45,558 nucleotides of DNA, from positions 1 through 45,558 of IMG/VR virus record IMGVR_UViG_3300018055_000006. The stretch is one strand, 5' to 3'. The stretch comes from a virus. A program made the translations under genes and the position numbers. The notes below the pieces were generated by a model. That model saw only the letters and a list, made by a program, of their open reading frames with translations, was not told where the DNA came from and searched no databases. How positions within the stretch are numbered: position 1 is the first letter of the stretch; each line of letters begins with the position of its first letter. This document shows positions 39,097 to 45,558 of this stretch, in pieces.

Positions 39097-40872
39097 ATGT
39101 CTAGCGGTCAGCAACAGGTAACCTTCAACAATGCCGAGCGATTGGTGTCGGATGACCATAACCGTCTCCAAGACTTCATCGCGCGGGAACGCAACGAAAT
39201 CATCCGGGCCTTGGTGCAGCAAACCTGGTCCCCCCAGACTCCGGGCGTAACCGTGCGCGACGATAGTGGTGATCTAGGCACACCGTTGACCGCCATCGTG
39301 CTGGACGGACTGGAGGCGATCGTCGACAACCCGGGGTACGTCATGATCTCGGCGGGCTGTCTAGCGGGGTGGCGCGGGACACCGGTCGATGCAGGCCGCA
39401 ACAGCGGGTTCTTGGTCGTCGAATCCGCTGGCCTGTTGTCGTTGGACGCGGGAATGCAAATCTCAACCAACACGGGGTCGGTGGCGCGGTGTGACGTCAT
39501 CGAGGTGGCGTTCAACGTCGACGCGACCGTGACGTACGAGAACCGGGACGTTTACGATCCGGGAACCGAGAACTTCATTCCGGAGTCGATTCAGAAGACG
39601 GCGCGCAGCGAGTTGATCTTCCGCGTGCGAACCGGCACACCCGGCGTAGCGCCCGGTGTAGCCTATGGGTGGTTGCCCTTGGCGCTTGCCATCATCCAAC
39701 CCGGGGCGACACTGGCCCAAGTCGACTTCTACGACGTCCGCCCGTTGTACCGGGACATGCACGGAAGCAACAGCTACGAAGCGACAACCCAGGGCGTGAC
39801 GTCGGTAAACCGGCGAAGCAATCACGAAATCAGCTGTGCCGGCGACGGCACCATCGCGGGTTCGCACTGGACCGGGTGGTGCGACGCCGAATACGGTCGA
39901 ATGGACATCAGCGGGTCCCTTTACCGCAACACCCCGATCAACCAAACGGATTTGAGTGAATGGGGACTGACGACCACTTGGGTCGGGGGTGATGCCTACG
40001 GCATACCGTTGGCGGCCAATACGGCTGTACGCGGGGTTGGTGTCGTTGTGAGTCCGTACGACACGTTGATCTTGTGCGCTTGTTTCCCGACCCTAAACGC
40101 GAACACCGGACCCCTTCCGCGGTGCGTTCGATATTCTCAAGCGGCGGCGAACAACGTCACGCCAACACCAGCAAGGCGTCGCCCACGCGGTGTAAACGGG
40201 ATCTTGCTGTGGGTATCGAAAGACCAAGAGGGAATCGACTTCACGTCGTACCGGTCCCTATACCCCATCGCCTTGTCGGCGCCCGGGTTCGACGGGTGCG
40301 TCGGCAACGTCAACTGCGTTCCGATCGCGGGCGCCGACATCGACAGTTGGGGAACGGGGGTTCGGGCGACCGTCACGGGGATTGCGAAGGGGGCGACCGT
40401 CCGCGATGGTGTATCGATCGTCCAAAACCAACTGGTCTACATCACCGACCTGTTGGGCCACATCAACTTCAGCATCGACGGCACGACCGAATACCCCGAC
40501 GAAGGGGACGGGGCGGCCGTCACGAACGGGGCGTTCGACGACGACCTGGCGCAATCGGGTGATCGAATCGACATTGATGTCGGGCGACTGGTTCTATACC
40601 TATCGGCTACCGGGGCTGGATCTGCCGGTATTCACATCACCATCATCCAAGACGCATACGGTACCCCGTTACGGCACGTCCTATCGGAATGGTTCGATGT
40701 GACCGACACCGCGACGTACAAGACGAACTGGCAGAAATCGATGGTACTGACCCGTTCGGGCGTGTTGCGCATCTATATGGCGTTGTATTGCGGTTTGGGA
40801 ACGGCGATCACCGTTGAACACTCGGTCGGCTGGGATACGGCTTGGGGTACGTATCGGCGTTATCGACTTTGA
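39097..40872 (+). CDS. Tail fibre protein
   Basis: The 591-residue product lies at the end of the baseplate block. It starts with a helical segment V-T-F-N-N-A-E-R-L-V-S-D-D-H-N-R-L-Q-D-F typical of baseplate-attached fibre starts, followed by beta-rich shaft and receptor-binding regions with several Cys (about 240-590). ATG 39097 is chosen because GGAAAGG lies eight bases upstream; TTG 39091 is too close to that site. A strong hairpin follows the gene. Confidence 0.65.
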   Translation: MSSGQQQVTFNNAERLVSDDHNRLQDFIARERNEIIRALVQQTWSPQTPGVTVRDDSGDLGTPLTAIVLDGLEAIVDNPGYVMISAGCLAGWRGTPVDAGRNSGFLVVESAGLLSLDAGMQISTNTGSVARCDVIEVAFNVDATVTYENRDVYDPGTENFIPESIQKTARSELIFRVRTGTPGVAPGVAYGWLPLALAIIQPGATLAQVDFYDVRPLYRDMHGSNSYEATTQGVTSVNRRSNHEISCAGDGTIAGSHWTGWCDAEYGRMDISGSLYRNTPINQTDLSEWGLTTTWVGGDAYGIPLAANTAVRGVGVVVSPYDTLILCACFPTLNANTGPLPRCVRYSQAAANNVTPTPARRRPRGVNGILLWVSKDQEGIDFTSYRSLYPIALSAPGFDGCVGNVNCVPIAGADIDSWGTGVRATVTGIAKGATVRDGVSIVQNQLVYITDLLGHINFSIDGTTEYPDEGDGAAVTNGAFDDDLAQSGDRIDIDVGRLVLYLSATGAGSAGIHITIIQDAYGTPLRHVLSEWFDVTDTATYKTNWQKSMVLTRSGVLRIYMALYCGLGTAITVEHSVGWDTAWGTYRRYRL

Positions 40873-40901
40873 TCCGGCCTACCGGGTCCTAGACGTTTTG
40901 G

Positions 40902-40931
40902 GAAAGGGACGATCAATCGGTCGTCCCTTTC
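40902..40931 (+). terminator. 11-bp perfect hairpin after the tail fibre gene
   Basis: GAAAGGGACGA pairs exactly with TCGTCCCTTTC around an eight-base loop, at the end of the structural block. No T tract follows, as for the other hairpins of this phage. Confidence 0.6.
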
Positions 40932-40970
40932 GACGTTAGGTCGTCAAACGGAATCGTGATCGGGTTGTGG

Positions 40971-40976
40971 TACCGT
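40971..40976 (+). promoter_or_regulatory. Extended -10 box TGGTACCGT
   Basis: TG-G-TACCGT ends six bases before ATG 40983 and decides this start over GTG/ATT-type codons further upstream. Confidence 0.65.
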
Positions 40977-40982
40977 TGTGGG

Positions 40983-41471
40983 ATGCAGCGGCCACCCCCA
41001 CCGCCAGGCGATCGGCCCCCACCCCCACCCGCTAGGGCGGCCGCACAATCGCAGACCGACATCGAGACGGCGGTCGACGCCCGGCTGGCCCTGGACCACT
41101 GCGATGAAATCCGGCGGGAGTTGTCGGCGTTGAACTTACGGATCATCCAATTGGAAACCCGGGACGCGGCCAGGGGCGAATCGAAGGGTCACCGAACCAC
41201 CATCGTGGTGGCCGTCATCGGGACGGGCGGATCCCTCCTCGTCGGCGTATTGCTGTGGGCGTTGAACTTCGCGGCCACGACCAAGACGGAGGCCGTATCT
41301 AGATCGACCGTGAACGTCGATCAAAAGATTGCGGCCGCTGGTGAATCCCAGTCGGCCGCGTATTTACGGGGGGTCCGCGAAGGGGCGGACGAGGCGGTTG
41401 CCCAGCTGAAGCGCGAACGAGAACAGCAGGACTTGGTCTTGGTTCCGCGGAAGGTTCTAAAATCGAAATGA
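40983..41471 (+). CDS. Holin-like membrane protein (XhlA-type)
   Basis: The 162-residue product has a Pro-rich start (1-20), an amphipathic helix with regular Leu/Ile (about 35-62), one transmembrane segment (about 74-96, TTIVVAVIGTGGSLLVGVLL) and a charged helical C-terminus. A helix followed by one membrane span resembles XhlA-like holin partners; the long charged tail is less typical. The place right after the fibre genes fits a lysis gene, but no endolysin is next to it. An Rz-like spanin is an alternative. Confidence 0.5.
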   Translation: MQRPPPPPGDRPPPPPARAAAQSQTDIETAVDARLALDHCDEIRRELSALNLRIIQLETRDAARGESKGHRTTIVVAVIGTGGSLLVGVLLWALNFAATTKTEAVSRSTVNVDQKIAAAGESQSAAYLRGVREGADEAVAQLKREREQQDLVLVPRKVLKSK

Positions 41472-41478
41472 CGCCAGA

Positions 41479-41817
41479 CTACATCGATTTGCGTGTAGGC
41501 CACTCGCAAGCTTTGATGCCTTGTTCGCGGTCGTGCCAGCGGCAATTCCAAGATGGAATACGGGAACGCCCACGTATCAACAGCGGTGGTAGGAAGATCG
41601 GGGAATCGGACACCAGGTTCGACCGCGCTAGGTCCTTCTGTAGATCGACATCGTTGTCGGTATCGTCCGCGGAGGGATTCCGATCAATGGTCGTCGGTGG
41701 GCGTACGCTGACGTACCGGTCCGGGACCGAGCTAGGGTGAACCCACACCCCCAATAGCGATCCGAACACGATCCCGATTGCGAACAATACCGTCAGTGCG
41801 ATGTAGTCAGATTTCAT
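41479..41817 (-). CDS. Small membrane protein on the minus strand
   Basis: The 112-residue product has an N-terminal signal anchor (about 7-27, LTVLFAIGIVFGSLLGVWV), then a hydrophilic Pro/Asp-rich part and an Arg-rich end. It is convergent with the holin-like gene (seven bases between stop codons) and follows another minus gene. CCAGGA lies before the ATG. The topology (one anchor, soluble tail outside) would fit an exclusion or spanin-like protein, but no motif supports one. Confidence 0.55.
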   Translation of the reverse strand: MKSDYIALTVLFAIGIVFGSLLGVWVHPSSVPDRYVSVRPPTTIDRNPSADDTDNDVDLQKDLARSNLVSDSPIFLPPLLIRGRSRIPSWNCRWHDREQGIKACEWPTRKSM

Positions 41818-41832
41818 ATTGATGTCCTGGGG

Positions 41833-42093
41833 TTAGAGTAGAATCAGTTCGGCGGCTCGCCTCAAACAAATCGCGGCATCTTGGTCGTTCAGGCCGGTCG
41901 ATTTGGCAATCGCCACCAATTCGGAAGTCATTTCGATCCGCTTGGAAATGACTTCCGAATTGGTGGCGAAGTCGTGTTCCCATTTTGCACGATCCGGATT
42001 GGGGATCCCCCGTCGCGCGCACGCCCGGACTTCAATATCCCACGCGATTTCACGCGCTTGGTCTAATGGGGATTCGTGTTCGGTGTCGTACAT
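41833..42093 (-). CDS. Hypothetical protein containing a long inverted repeat
   Basis: The product has 86 residues from the ATG at 42093; the frame is open to an ATG at 42153, which would give 106 residues. I choose the inner start because the promoter motif GCGCCATAGT lies just upstream on the minus strand. The protein is helical. The segment A-T-N-S-E-V-I-S-K-R-I-E-M-T-S-E-L-V-A is coded by a 25-bp perfect inverted repeat, so the opposite strand codes nearly the same peptide. Function unknown. Confidence 0.55.
   Translation of the reverse strand: MYDTEHESPLDQAREIAWDIEVRACARRGIPNPDRAKWEHDFATNSEVISKRIEMTSELVAIAKSTGLNDQDAAICLRRAAELILL
41910..41969. repeat. Inverted repeat with 25-bp perfect arms
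   Basis: Arms 41910-41934 and 41945-41969 are exact reverse complements with a ten-base centre (GATCCGCTTG). It is by far the longest perfect hairpin of the window and lies inside a coding frame. Confidence 0.9.
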
Positions 42094-42108
42094 GGGGGCC
42101 ACGGTCAC

Positions 42109-42114
42109 TATGGC
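42109..42114 (-). promoter_or_regulatory. Minus-strand -10 box CATAGT
   Basis: On the minus strand GCGCCATAGT is followed by 13 bases to the inner ATG (42093), with a GTG in frame in between, so the leader would be very short. Confidence 0.4.
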
Positions 42115-42153
42115 GCGAACCGATCGTGGCTTGTGACGATACGGCCGATCCAT

Positions 42154-42159
42154 TACGCT
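42154..42159 (+). promoter_or_regulatory. -10 box TACGCT
   Basis: TACGCT ends six bases before ATG 42166 and adjoins the outer minus-strand start at 42153. Confidence 0.55.
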
Positions 42160-42165
42160 GCCCCT

Positions 42166-42516
42166 ATGTCATCCCCCGTATTCACAACCACCAACACCGG
42201 GATCCAAGCCGTCGATAGCGATAGCCCCAACACGACGGAGCCGTCGGAATTGCGCACCTTCCCTGGACAGTCCGGGAAAGACACCCATCCGTCGTCGCTG
42301 TACGCCGTTCCGATAGGCGGTGGAATCACGCTTCAGGTTTGGGGCTACTTCGCCCAACTGAAGCGCTGGGCGAAGATTGGCGCGGCGACGGCCTGCGCGG
42401 ACGACACCGTGACCACGATCGCTACCCCACCTGTCGGAACGCCGAAACTGTACGCCCAGGTGACGGTCAACACGGCCTGCACCCAGTACTCGATTGGATT
42501 CAAAGGAGCCCGCTGA
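42166..42516 (+). CDS. Hypothetical protein, possibly structural
   Basis: The 116-residue product is Thr/Ala/Val-rich and beta-like, with a W-G-Y-F-A-Q-L-K-R-W segment in the centre and two Cys near the end. The start is set by the leaderless promoter; the frame upstream to 42076 overlaps the minus gene. The composition fits a small virion decoration or tail protein. No family is recognised. It is followed by a small basic gene with its own ribosome site. Confidence 0.6.
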   Translation: MSSPVFTTTNTGIQAVDSDSPNTTEPSELRTFPGQSGKDTHPSSLYAVPIGGGITLQVWGYFAQLKRWAKIGAATACADDTVTTIATPPVGTPKLYAQVTVNTACTQYSIGFKGAR

Positions 42517-42517
42517 T

Positions 42518-42682
42518 ATGGGACCACTAGAAGTACTCGAAAAGTCGTGGATCACCATCCTACCGACGACGGCGAACGCAGAAGCGTACGGCGAGGCCTA
42601 CAAGAAGTTGCCGCGGGCGGCACGGCGATTGTTGGACCGGAAGGCGAAGCGGGCCCTCAAGCGTTACCGGGTCAAGAAGTAG
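42518..42682 (+). CDS. Small basic protein
   Basis: The 54-residue product starts at ATG 42518 with AAAGGAG about ten bases upstream. The C-terminal half is very basic (R-R-L-L-D-R-K-A-K-R-A-L-K-R-Y-R-V-K-K) and may bind nucleic acid. The upstream extension to 42494 lacks a ribosome site. It ends four bases before palindrome copy 7. Function unknown. Confidence 0.6.
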   Translation: MGPLEVLEKSWITILPTTANAEAYGEAYKKLPRAARRLLDRKAKRALKRYRVKK

Positions 42683-42686
42683 GCGT

Positions 42687-42708
42687 GACGTCGGATCGAT
42701 CCGACGTC
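42687..42708. repeat. Palindrome copy 7
   Basis: The 22-bp palindrome follows a stop codon by four bases. The box TATCTT starts four bases after it, but only a five-codon frame (GTG 42724 to TGA) follows, so this promoter may drive a noncoding RNA. Confidence 0.9.
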
Positions 42709-42712
42709 GATG

Positions 42713-42718
42713 TATCTT
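42713..42718 (+). promoter_or_regulatory. -10 box TATCTT
   Basis: Placed after palindrome copy 7 as TATCCT is after copy 3. It points into the noncoding region. Confidence 0.4.
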
Positions 42719-42903
42719 TACCGGTGGGCCGAAACCGTTGAGCAGCTACTAGTAGCTATCATAAGAATAAGAGATGATATGGGGTGTTGGTCGGCTAGTT
42801 AGTTAGTTGGTTAGTGACAAGGCCCTAATAGATCGGCGCTAGCCGATCTGTGCGATTTGGAATCGGAATCGAATTAGCGAGCGGGTGGCTACGCCACCGC
42901 GCT

Positions 42904-42925
42904 GGGTGCGCAAACGAGCGCACCC
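42904..42925 (+). other. 8-bp hairpin in the noncoding region
   Basis: GGGTGCGC pairs with GCGCACCC around AAACGA. A second hairpin, GGTGGC-TAC-GCCACC (42884-42898), lies five bases upstream. Together they suggest a structured transcript. Confidence 0.5.
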
Positions 42926-43015
42926 GTGGCGGCCGTGATCGATCTAGTGAGACGCGAGTAGAAGTACCAACCACACCAGTCGCCCAAGGCGACCGCGCGG
43001 GCGCGAGACGGTGGG

Positions 43016-43037
43016 GACGTCGGATCGATCCGACGTC
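43016..43037. repeat. Palindrome copy 8
   Basis: The last copy lies 95 bases before the helicase start and has no -10 box at the usual distance. Confidence 0.9.
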
Positions 43038-43097
43038 GGGACGAAGGGTGTTGGTCGTACCGATCGGGTTCGAAGGACCGCTCTTTTGATTCCGCGC

Positions 43098-43103
43098 CAT
43101 AGT
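43098..43103 (+). promoter_or_regulatory. -10 box CATAGT before the helicase gene
   Basis: CATAGT in the string GCGCCATAGT ends seven bases before GTG 43111. Confidence 0.5.
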
Positions 43104-43110
43104 GGTTGAA

Positions 43111-45558
43111 GTGCTCACATTGGCAATCGACAACCGCGTCAGGATCGGAGAAGGACTGCCGGACGAACTGTGGGACCAAATCCGACGGGCGTTCACCTAC
43201 GACAACCCGGACTACGCGAAGGCGTTGGTGTTCGGGTTTTACAAGCGGGTGCCGCGGTACATCGCGTCGTGGCAGGATCGAACGGACGCGGCTGGACCCG
43301 GGGGGCTGTCGGTTCCGCGTGGCGGATTGGAACGGGTTGAAGCGATTCTGCGCGCGGCTGGGATGGCGTACTTCGTCGAAGACCACACAACTTCTGGTGC
43401 CCGTGTGAAGATTCCGGCGTCGAATGTGGTGCCGTACGACTATCAGGATCGACTCATTGACGCGGCGATGGCGAAGTTCAAACTGGTCGATAGCGTGGCC
43501 ATGTGGCGCAGCGTTCAGGCATGCGTTGCCGGGGATACTCAGATTGGCCTAAACCGGGGCGGAAAGTCGTACAATTTAGAGATAGCGGACGTGGTGCATC
43601 GATTCAACGGGGGGTCGGCTGGGAACAAATATTGGGATCCGTTGATCGATACGTACGTACGTGGAAGGGACGCCGAAGGTAGTGTTCGGTTGTTGCGCGT
43701 AATCGACGCGTTGTCGACTGGGAAACGGGACGTGCGACGGGTAATTACGGCGGGCGGGCTGTCGCTCGAAACGACAGATGACCATTTATTTTTGACACGA
43801 CGGGGTTGGAAACCATTGAAGGCGTTGCGCGTCGGCGACGACATTTCGGTGGAGGGGGCGCCTGTCGAAGTCGGGGTGGATCGGGTACGACGTCGATACG
43901 TGCAGGGGTTAGATTGGCATCCGTACGCGGCACGGCAGAACGACGACGCGATGCTCGTACTTCGTCATCGGTTGGTGATGGAATCGATTTTGAATCGACT
44001 CGACTTTGACGATTATGTGGCCCGACTTCGGGCAGGTAAGGTCGAAGGTTTGTACTTTATACCGCCCGAACTATCAGTTCATCATATCGATGAAAACGGG
44101 AAGAACAACGATCCGTCGAATCTAGCGCTGATGACGGCTAAAGCACATCGGGCGTGGCACGGATTGACGCAGTGGCGGCACGTCAATGCCAGCACGATTT
44201 GGGATCCGATTCGAAGCGTTGGGGACCGGCGGTTGACCGACACGTACGACTTGGTGTTGGAAGACCCACATTGCTACCTAGCGAACCGGATCGTCGTGCA
44301 TAACAGCGGAAAGACGACGGCGGCGCTGATTTTGGCTACCAAGATGCAGCTCAAGACGTTGGTCATCATCAGCAACGGGGTCTTGATGCGGCAGTGGTGC
44401 GATCGGGTCAAGACCGAACTAGGGTTCGCGCCGGGTGTCGTTGGTGGTGGGAAGTACGATGTGAGTCCGCCGATCGTGGTCGCGATGCAACAGTCGATGC
44501 CGAAGATGCCGAAGGAAGACGTCGACCGATTCGGGTTGCTCATCGGTGATGAGATCCAACTGTTCGCGGCCAACACGTTCCAAGCAAGCGTTGACCGATT
44601 TCCTGCCCGTTGTCGATTGGGAGTGTCGGGCGACGAACGGCGGGCGGACGGTAAGGAATGTTTGGTGTATGACCAGTTCGGATCCGTGACGGCTGAAGTC
44701 CTGGCGTCGGAACTGGTGGCGTCCGGGCGGATTCATGAGGTTGAAGTACGGATCGTACCAACGTCGTTCCGTTCGGATTGGTGGACCGCTATCGATTCGA
44801 TGCCGCCCCGACCGGGCGAAGAGATGGCGAAGACGATCCAGCGGCGGGTTCAGGCGAAGATCCGGCAAGCGGAACGATTGGCGGCCGAACTAGGGGCGGA
44901 CGAAACCAGGAACGCGACGATCGTCCAACTGGCGCAGGAATCGGTTGACCAAACGGGGCAGGCGCTGGTGCTGTCGACGCGGCGTGAGCACTGCCACGTG
45001 CTGGACGCGGCGTTGACGTCGGTCGGGTTGAAGTCGGGACTCTTGATTGGCGGCGCCGACTATCGGGATGAATTCGCTCGGACGCTGCGGGCGTTCGTCG
45101 CCAGGTCGATTCAGGTCGCGGTTGGGACGTACCAGGCCATTGGCGTCGGGTTCGACCTACCGGCGGTCGCACGTGGGATTTGCGCCGCCCCTGTGGCGAA
45201 CAGTCCGGGCGGCGACAAGCAGTGGCGGCAATACCGGGGGCGGTTCGCCCGGACGACGGGTGGAAAGTCGGATGCCGCCATCTACTACCTGTGGGATCAA
45301 CACGTCTTCGGACTCAAGACTTTGCGGCATCTTGTGCGTTGGAACGCGCGGGTGGTCGTTCGCGACGGCGACGACTGGATTCTCGCCAAACAGGGGTTGG
45401 AAAGGTCGGTAGCCGATGGTCCGAAGAAGAAGCGACACTCAGACGACAAGCAGTCCCAGCAACGCGTCATACCCGGGTTCGACACCGATCCCGAACGCGG
45501 CCGAAGCGCCTTGCCCCATCGTCGAACGCGCAGCGCCGTTAGATCAGACGACGACAGC
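43111..45558 (+). CDS. Superfamily 2 DEAD/DEAH-type helicase with intein, 3' partial
   Basis: The frame runs 816 codons from GTG 43111 to the window edge without a stop. The extein parts are a helicase: a D-Y-Q-D motif near residue 114, the P-loop end S-G-K401-T-T, Walker B L-L-I-G-D480-E-I-Q, motif III G-V-S-G-D-E (normally S-A-T), and motif VI Q-Y-R-G-R-F-A-R714. This is the SSL2/UvsW-like pattern of phage helicases used in recombination or replication. After excision of residues 138-398 the junction would read V-Q-A/S-G-K-T-T, so an active ATPase needs splicing. The basic Ser/Lys/Arg-rich stretch after residue 770 suggests that the end is near. The first Gly of Walker A is missing. Confidence 0.85.
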   Translation, partial: MLTLAIDNRVRIGEGLPDELWDQIRRAFTYDNPDYAKALVFGFYKRVPRYIASWQDRTDAAGPGGLSVPRGGLERVEAILRAAGMAYFVEDHTTSGARVKIPASNVVPYDYQDRLIDAAMAKFKLVDSVAMWRSVQACVAGDTQIGLNRGGKSYNLEIADVVHRFNGGSAGNKYWDPLIDTYVRGRDAEGSVRLLRVIDALSTGKRDVRRVITAGGLSLETTDDHLFLTRRGWKPLKALRVGDDISVEGAPVEVGVDRVRRRYVQGLDWHPYAARQNDDAMLVLRHRLVMESILNRLDFDDYVARLRAGKVEGLYFIPPELSVHHIDENGKNNDPSNLALMTAKAHRAWHGLTQWRHVNASTIWDPIRSVGDRRLTDTYDLVLEDPHCYLANRIVVHNSGKTTAALILATKMQLKTLVIISNGVLMRQWCDRVKTELGFAPGVVGGGKYDVSPPIVVAMQQSMPKMPKEDVDRFGLLIGDEIQLFAANTFQASVDRFPARCRLGVSGDERRADGKECLVYDQFGSVTAEVLASELVASGRIHEVEVRIVPTSFRSDWWTAIDSMPPRPGEEMAKTIQRRVQAKIRQAERLAAELGADETRNATIVQLAQESVDQTGQALVLSTRREHCHVLDAALTSVGLKSGLLIGGADYRDEFARTLRAFVARSIQVAVGTYQAIGVGFDLPAVARGICAAPVANSPGGDKQWRQYRGRFARTTGGKSDAAIYYLWDQHVFGLKTLRHLVRWNARVVVRDGDDWILAKQGLERSVADGPKKKRHSDDKQSQQRVIPGFDTDPERGRSALPHRRTRSAVRSDDDS
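43522..44304 (+). mobile_element. Intein with HNH homing endonuclease
   Basis: Residues 138-398 (261 residues) of the helicase frame have all splicing blocks: start C-V-A-G-D-T, block B T222-D-D-H225, C-terminal block Y-D-L-V-L-E-D-P-H-C-Y-L-A-N, end V-V-H397-N398, and Ser399 as the +1 residue. An HNH domain lies between (H324-H325-I-D-E-N-G, N-N, N337, H346), of HNH_3 type. The element inserts in the P-loop codons, a preferred intein site. It removes itself from the protein and its endonuclease can copy the element into empty alleles. Confidence 0.9.

Larger units (their letters stand above)
42709..43110 (+). other. Hairpin-rich noncoding region
   Basis: No credible gene lies in these 402 bases. 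They contain a possible -10 box (42713-42718), AGTT-type short repeats near 42798-42813, hairpins at 42830-42849 (8 bp), 42884-42898 (6 bp) and 42904-42925 (8 bp), and palindrome copy 8. It may be a replication or packaging site, a noncoding RNA gene or a long promoter region for the helicase gene. Confidence 0.55.

Noticed and set aside
41468-41740. 90-codon + strand frame opposite the minus-strand membrane protein gene
   Set aside because: The minus frame has a signal anchor and a ribosome-like site, while the + frame is Arg/Ser-rich without these, so it is a shadow.
41903-42136. 77-codon + strand frame over the inverted repeat
   Set aside because: It resembles the minus-strand protein only because the inverted repeat codes the same peptide on both strands; it has no promoter or ribosome site.
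42850-43089. 79-codon GTG frame in the noncoding region
   Set aside because: It spans three hairpins and palindrome copy 8, has no ribosome site and no -10 box at the usual distance, and codes an Arg-rich peptide typical of chance frames in GC-rich DNA.
43051-43090. tRNA-like GGTTCGAA string
   Set aside because: The string recalls a T-loop, but the flanking bases cannot form a T stem or an acceptor stem.

Overview
The window is a stretch of a tailed, double-stranded DNA bacteriophage genome with a contractile (myovirus-type) tail. The evidence is a full virion set on the + strand: portal, MuF-like minor head protein, a likely scaffold, fibres, an N4-gp56/P22-like coat protein, neck proteins, tail sheath and tube, tail assembly chaperones with a frameshift site, tape measure, LysM-type hub protein, baseplate hub, spike, gp25-like wedge, baseplate J-like wedge, tail fibre and a holin-like protein. 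The DNA is visibly GC-rich. The host cannot be named. A lipobox lipoprotein, Shine-Dalgarno sites on part of the genes, and many TGnTAnnnT promoters placed only 5-9 bases before start codons (leaderless transcripts, common in Deinococcus and Actinobacteria) are clues rather than proof. No large terminase and no lysis enzyme is recognisable, so they probably lie outside the window.

Layout. 1-4.6 kb: small genes of mostly unknown function, including a Cys-rich lipoprotein and a one-helix membrane protein. 4.6-9.5 kb: portal, two small overlapping genes, and an 846-residue protein that joins a MuF head domain, a kinase-like domain and an ADP-ribosyltransferase domain. 9.4-19.2 kb: one short minus-strand gene, small genes, a structural protein, a likely scaffold, two proteins sharing an N-terminal module (one with a collagen-like tail), a duplicated-domain fibre, a beta-propeller fibre and a small membrane protein. 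19.2-24.4 kb: coat gene flanked by structured noncoding DNA, small head/neck genes and a solitary DNA methyltransferase. 24.4-40.9 kb: tail and baseplate genes in the usual myovirus order. 40.9-42.7 kb: holin-like gene, two minus-strand genes with a long perfect inverted repeat inside one of them, and two small + genes. 42.7-43.1 kb: hairpin-rich noncoding DNA. 43.1 kb to the end: the start of a superfamily 2 helicase gene interrupted in its P-loop by an intein with an HNH homing endonuclease; it runs off the window.

Regulation is the most distinctive feature. An identical 22-bp perfect palindrome (half-site GACGTCGGATC) occurs eight times, nearly always between the stop codon of one gene and the promoter of the next. 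In five cases it is followed a few bases later by an extended -10 box and, 6-7 bases after that, a start codon. Other junctions hold unrelated hairpins in the same slot, so the palindromes may be terminators, operators or both. The genes under these sites include the tape measure, the tail hub, a neck protein and the lipoprotein. The window therefore looks like a late-gene block cut into many short transcription units instead of one long operon.
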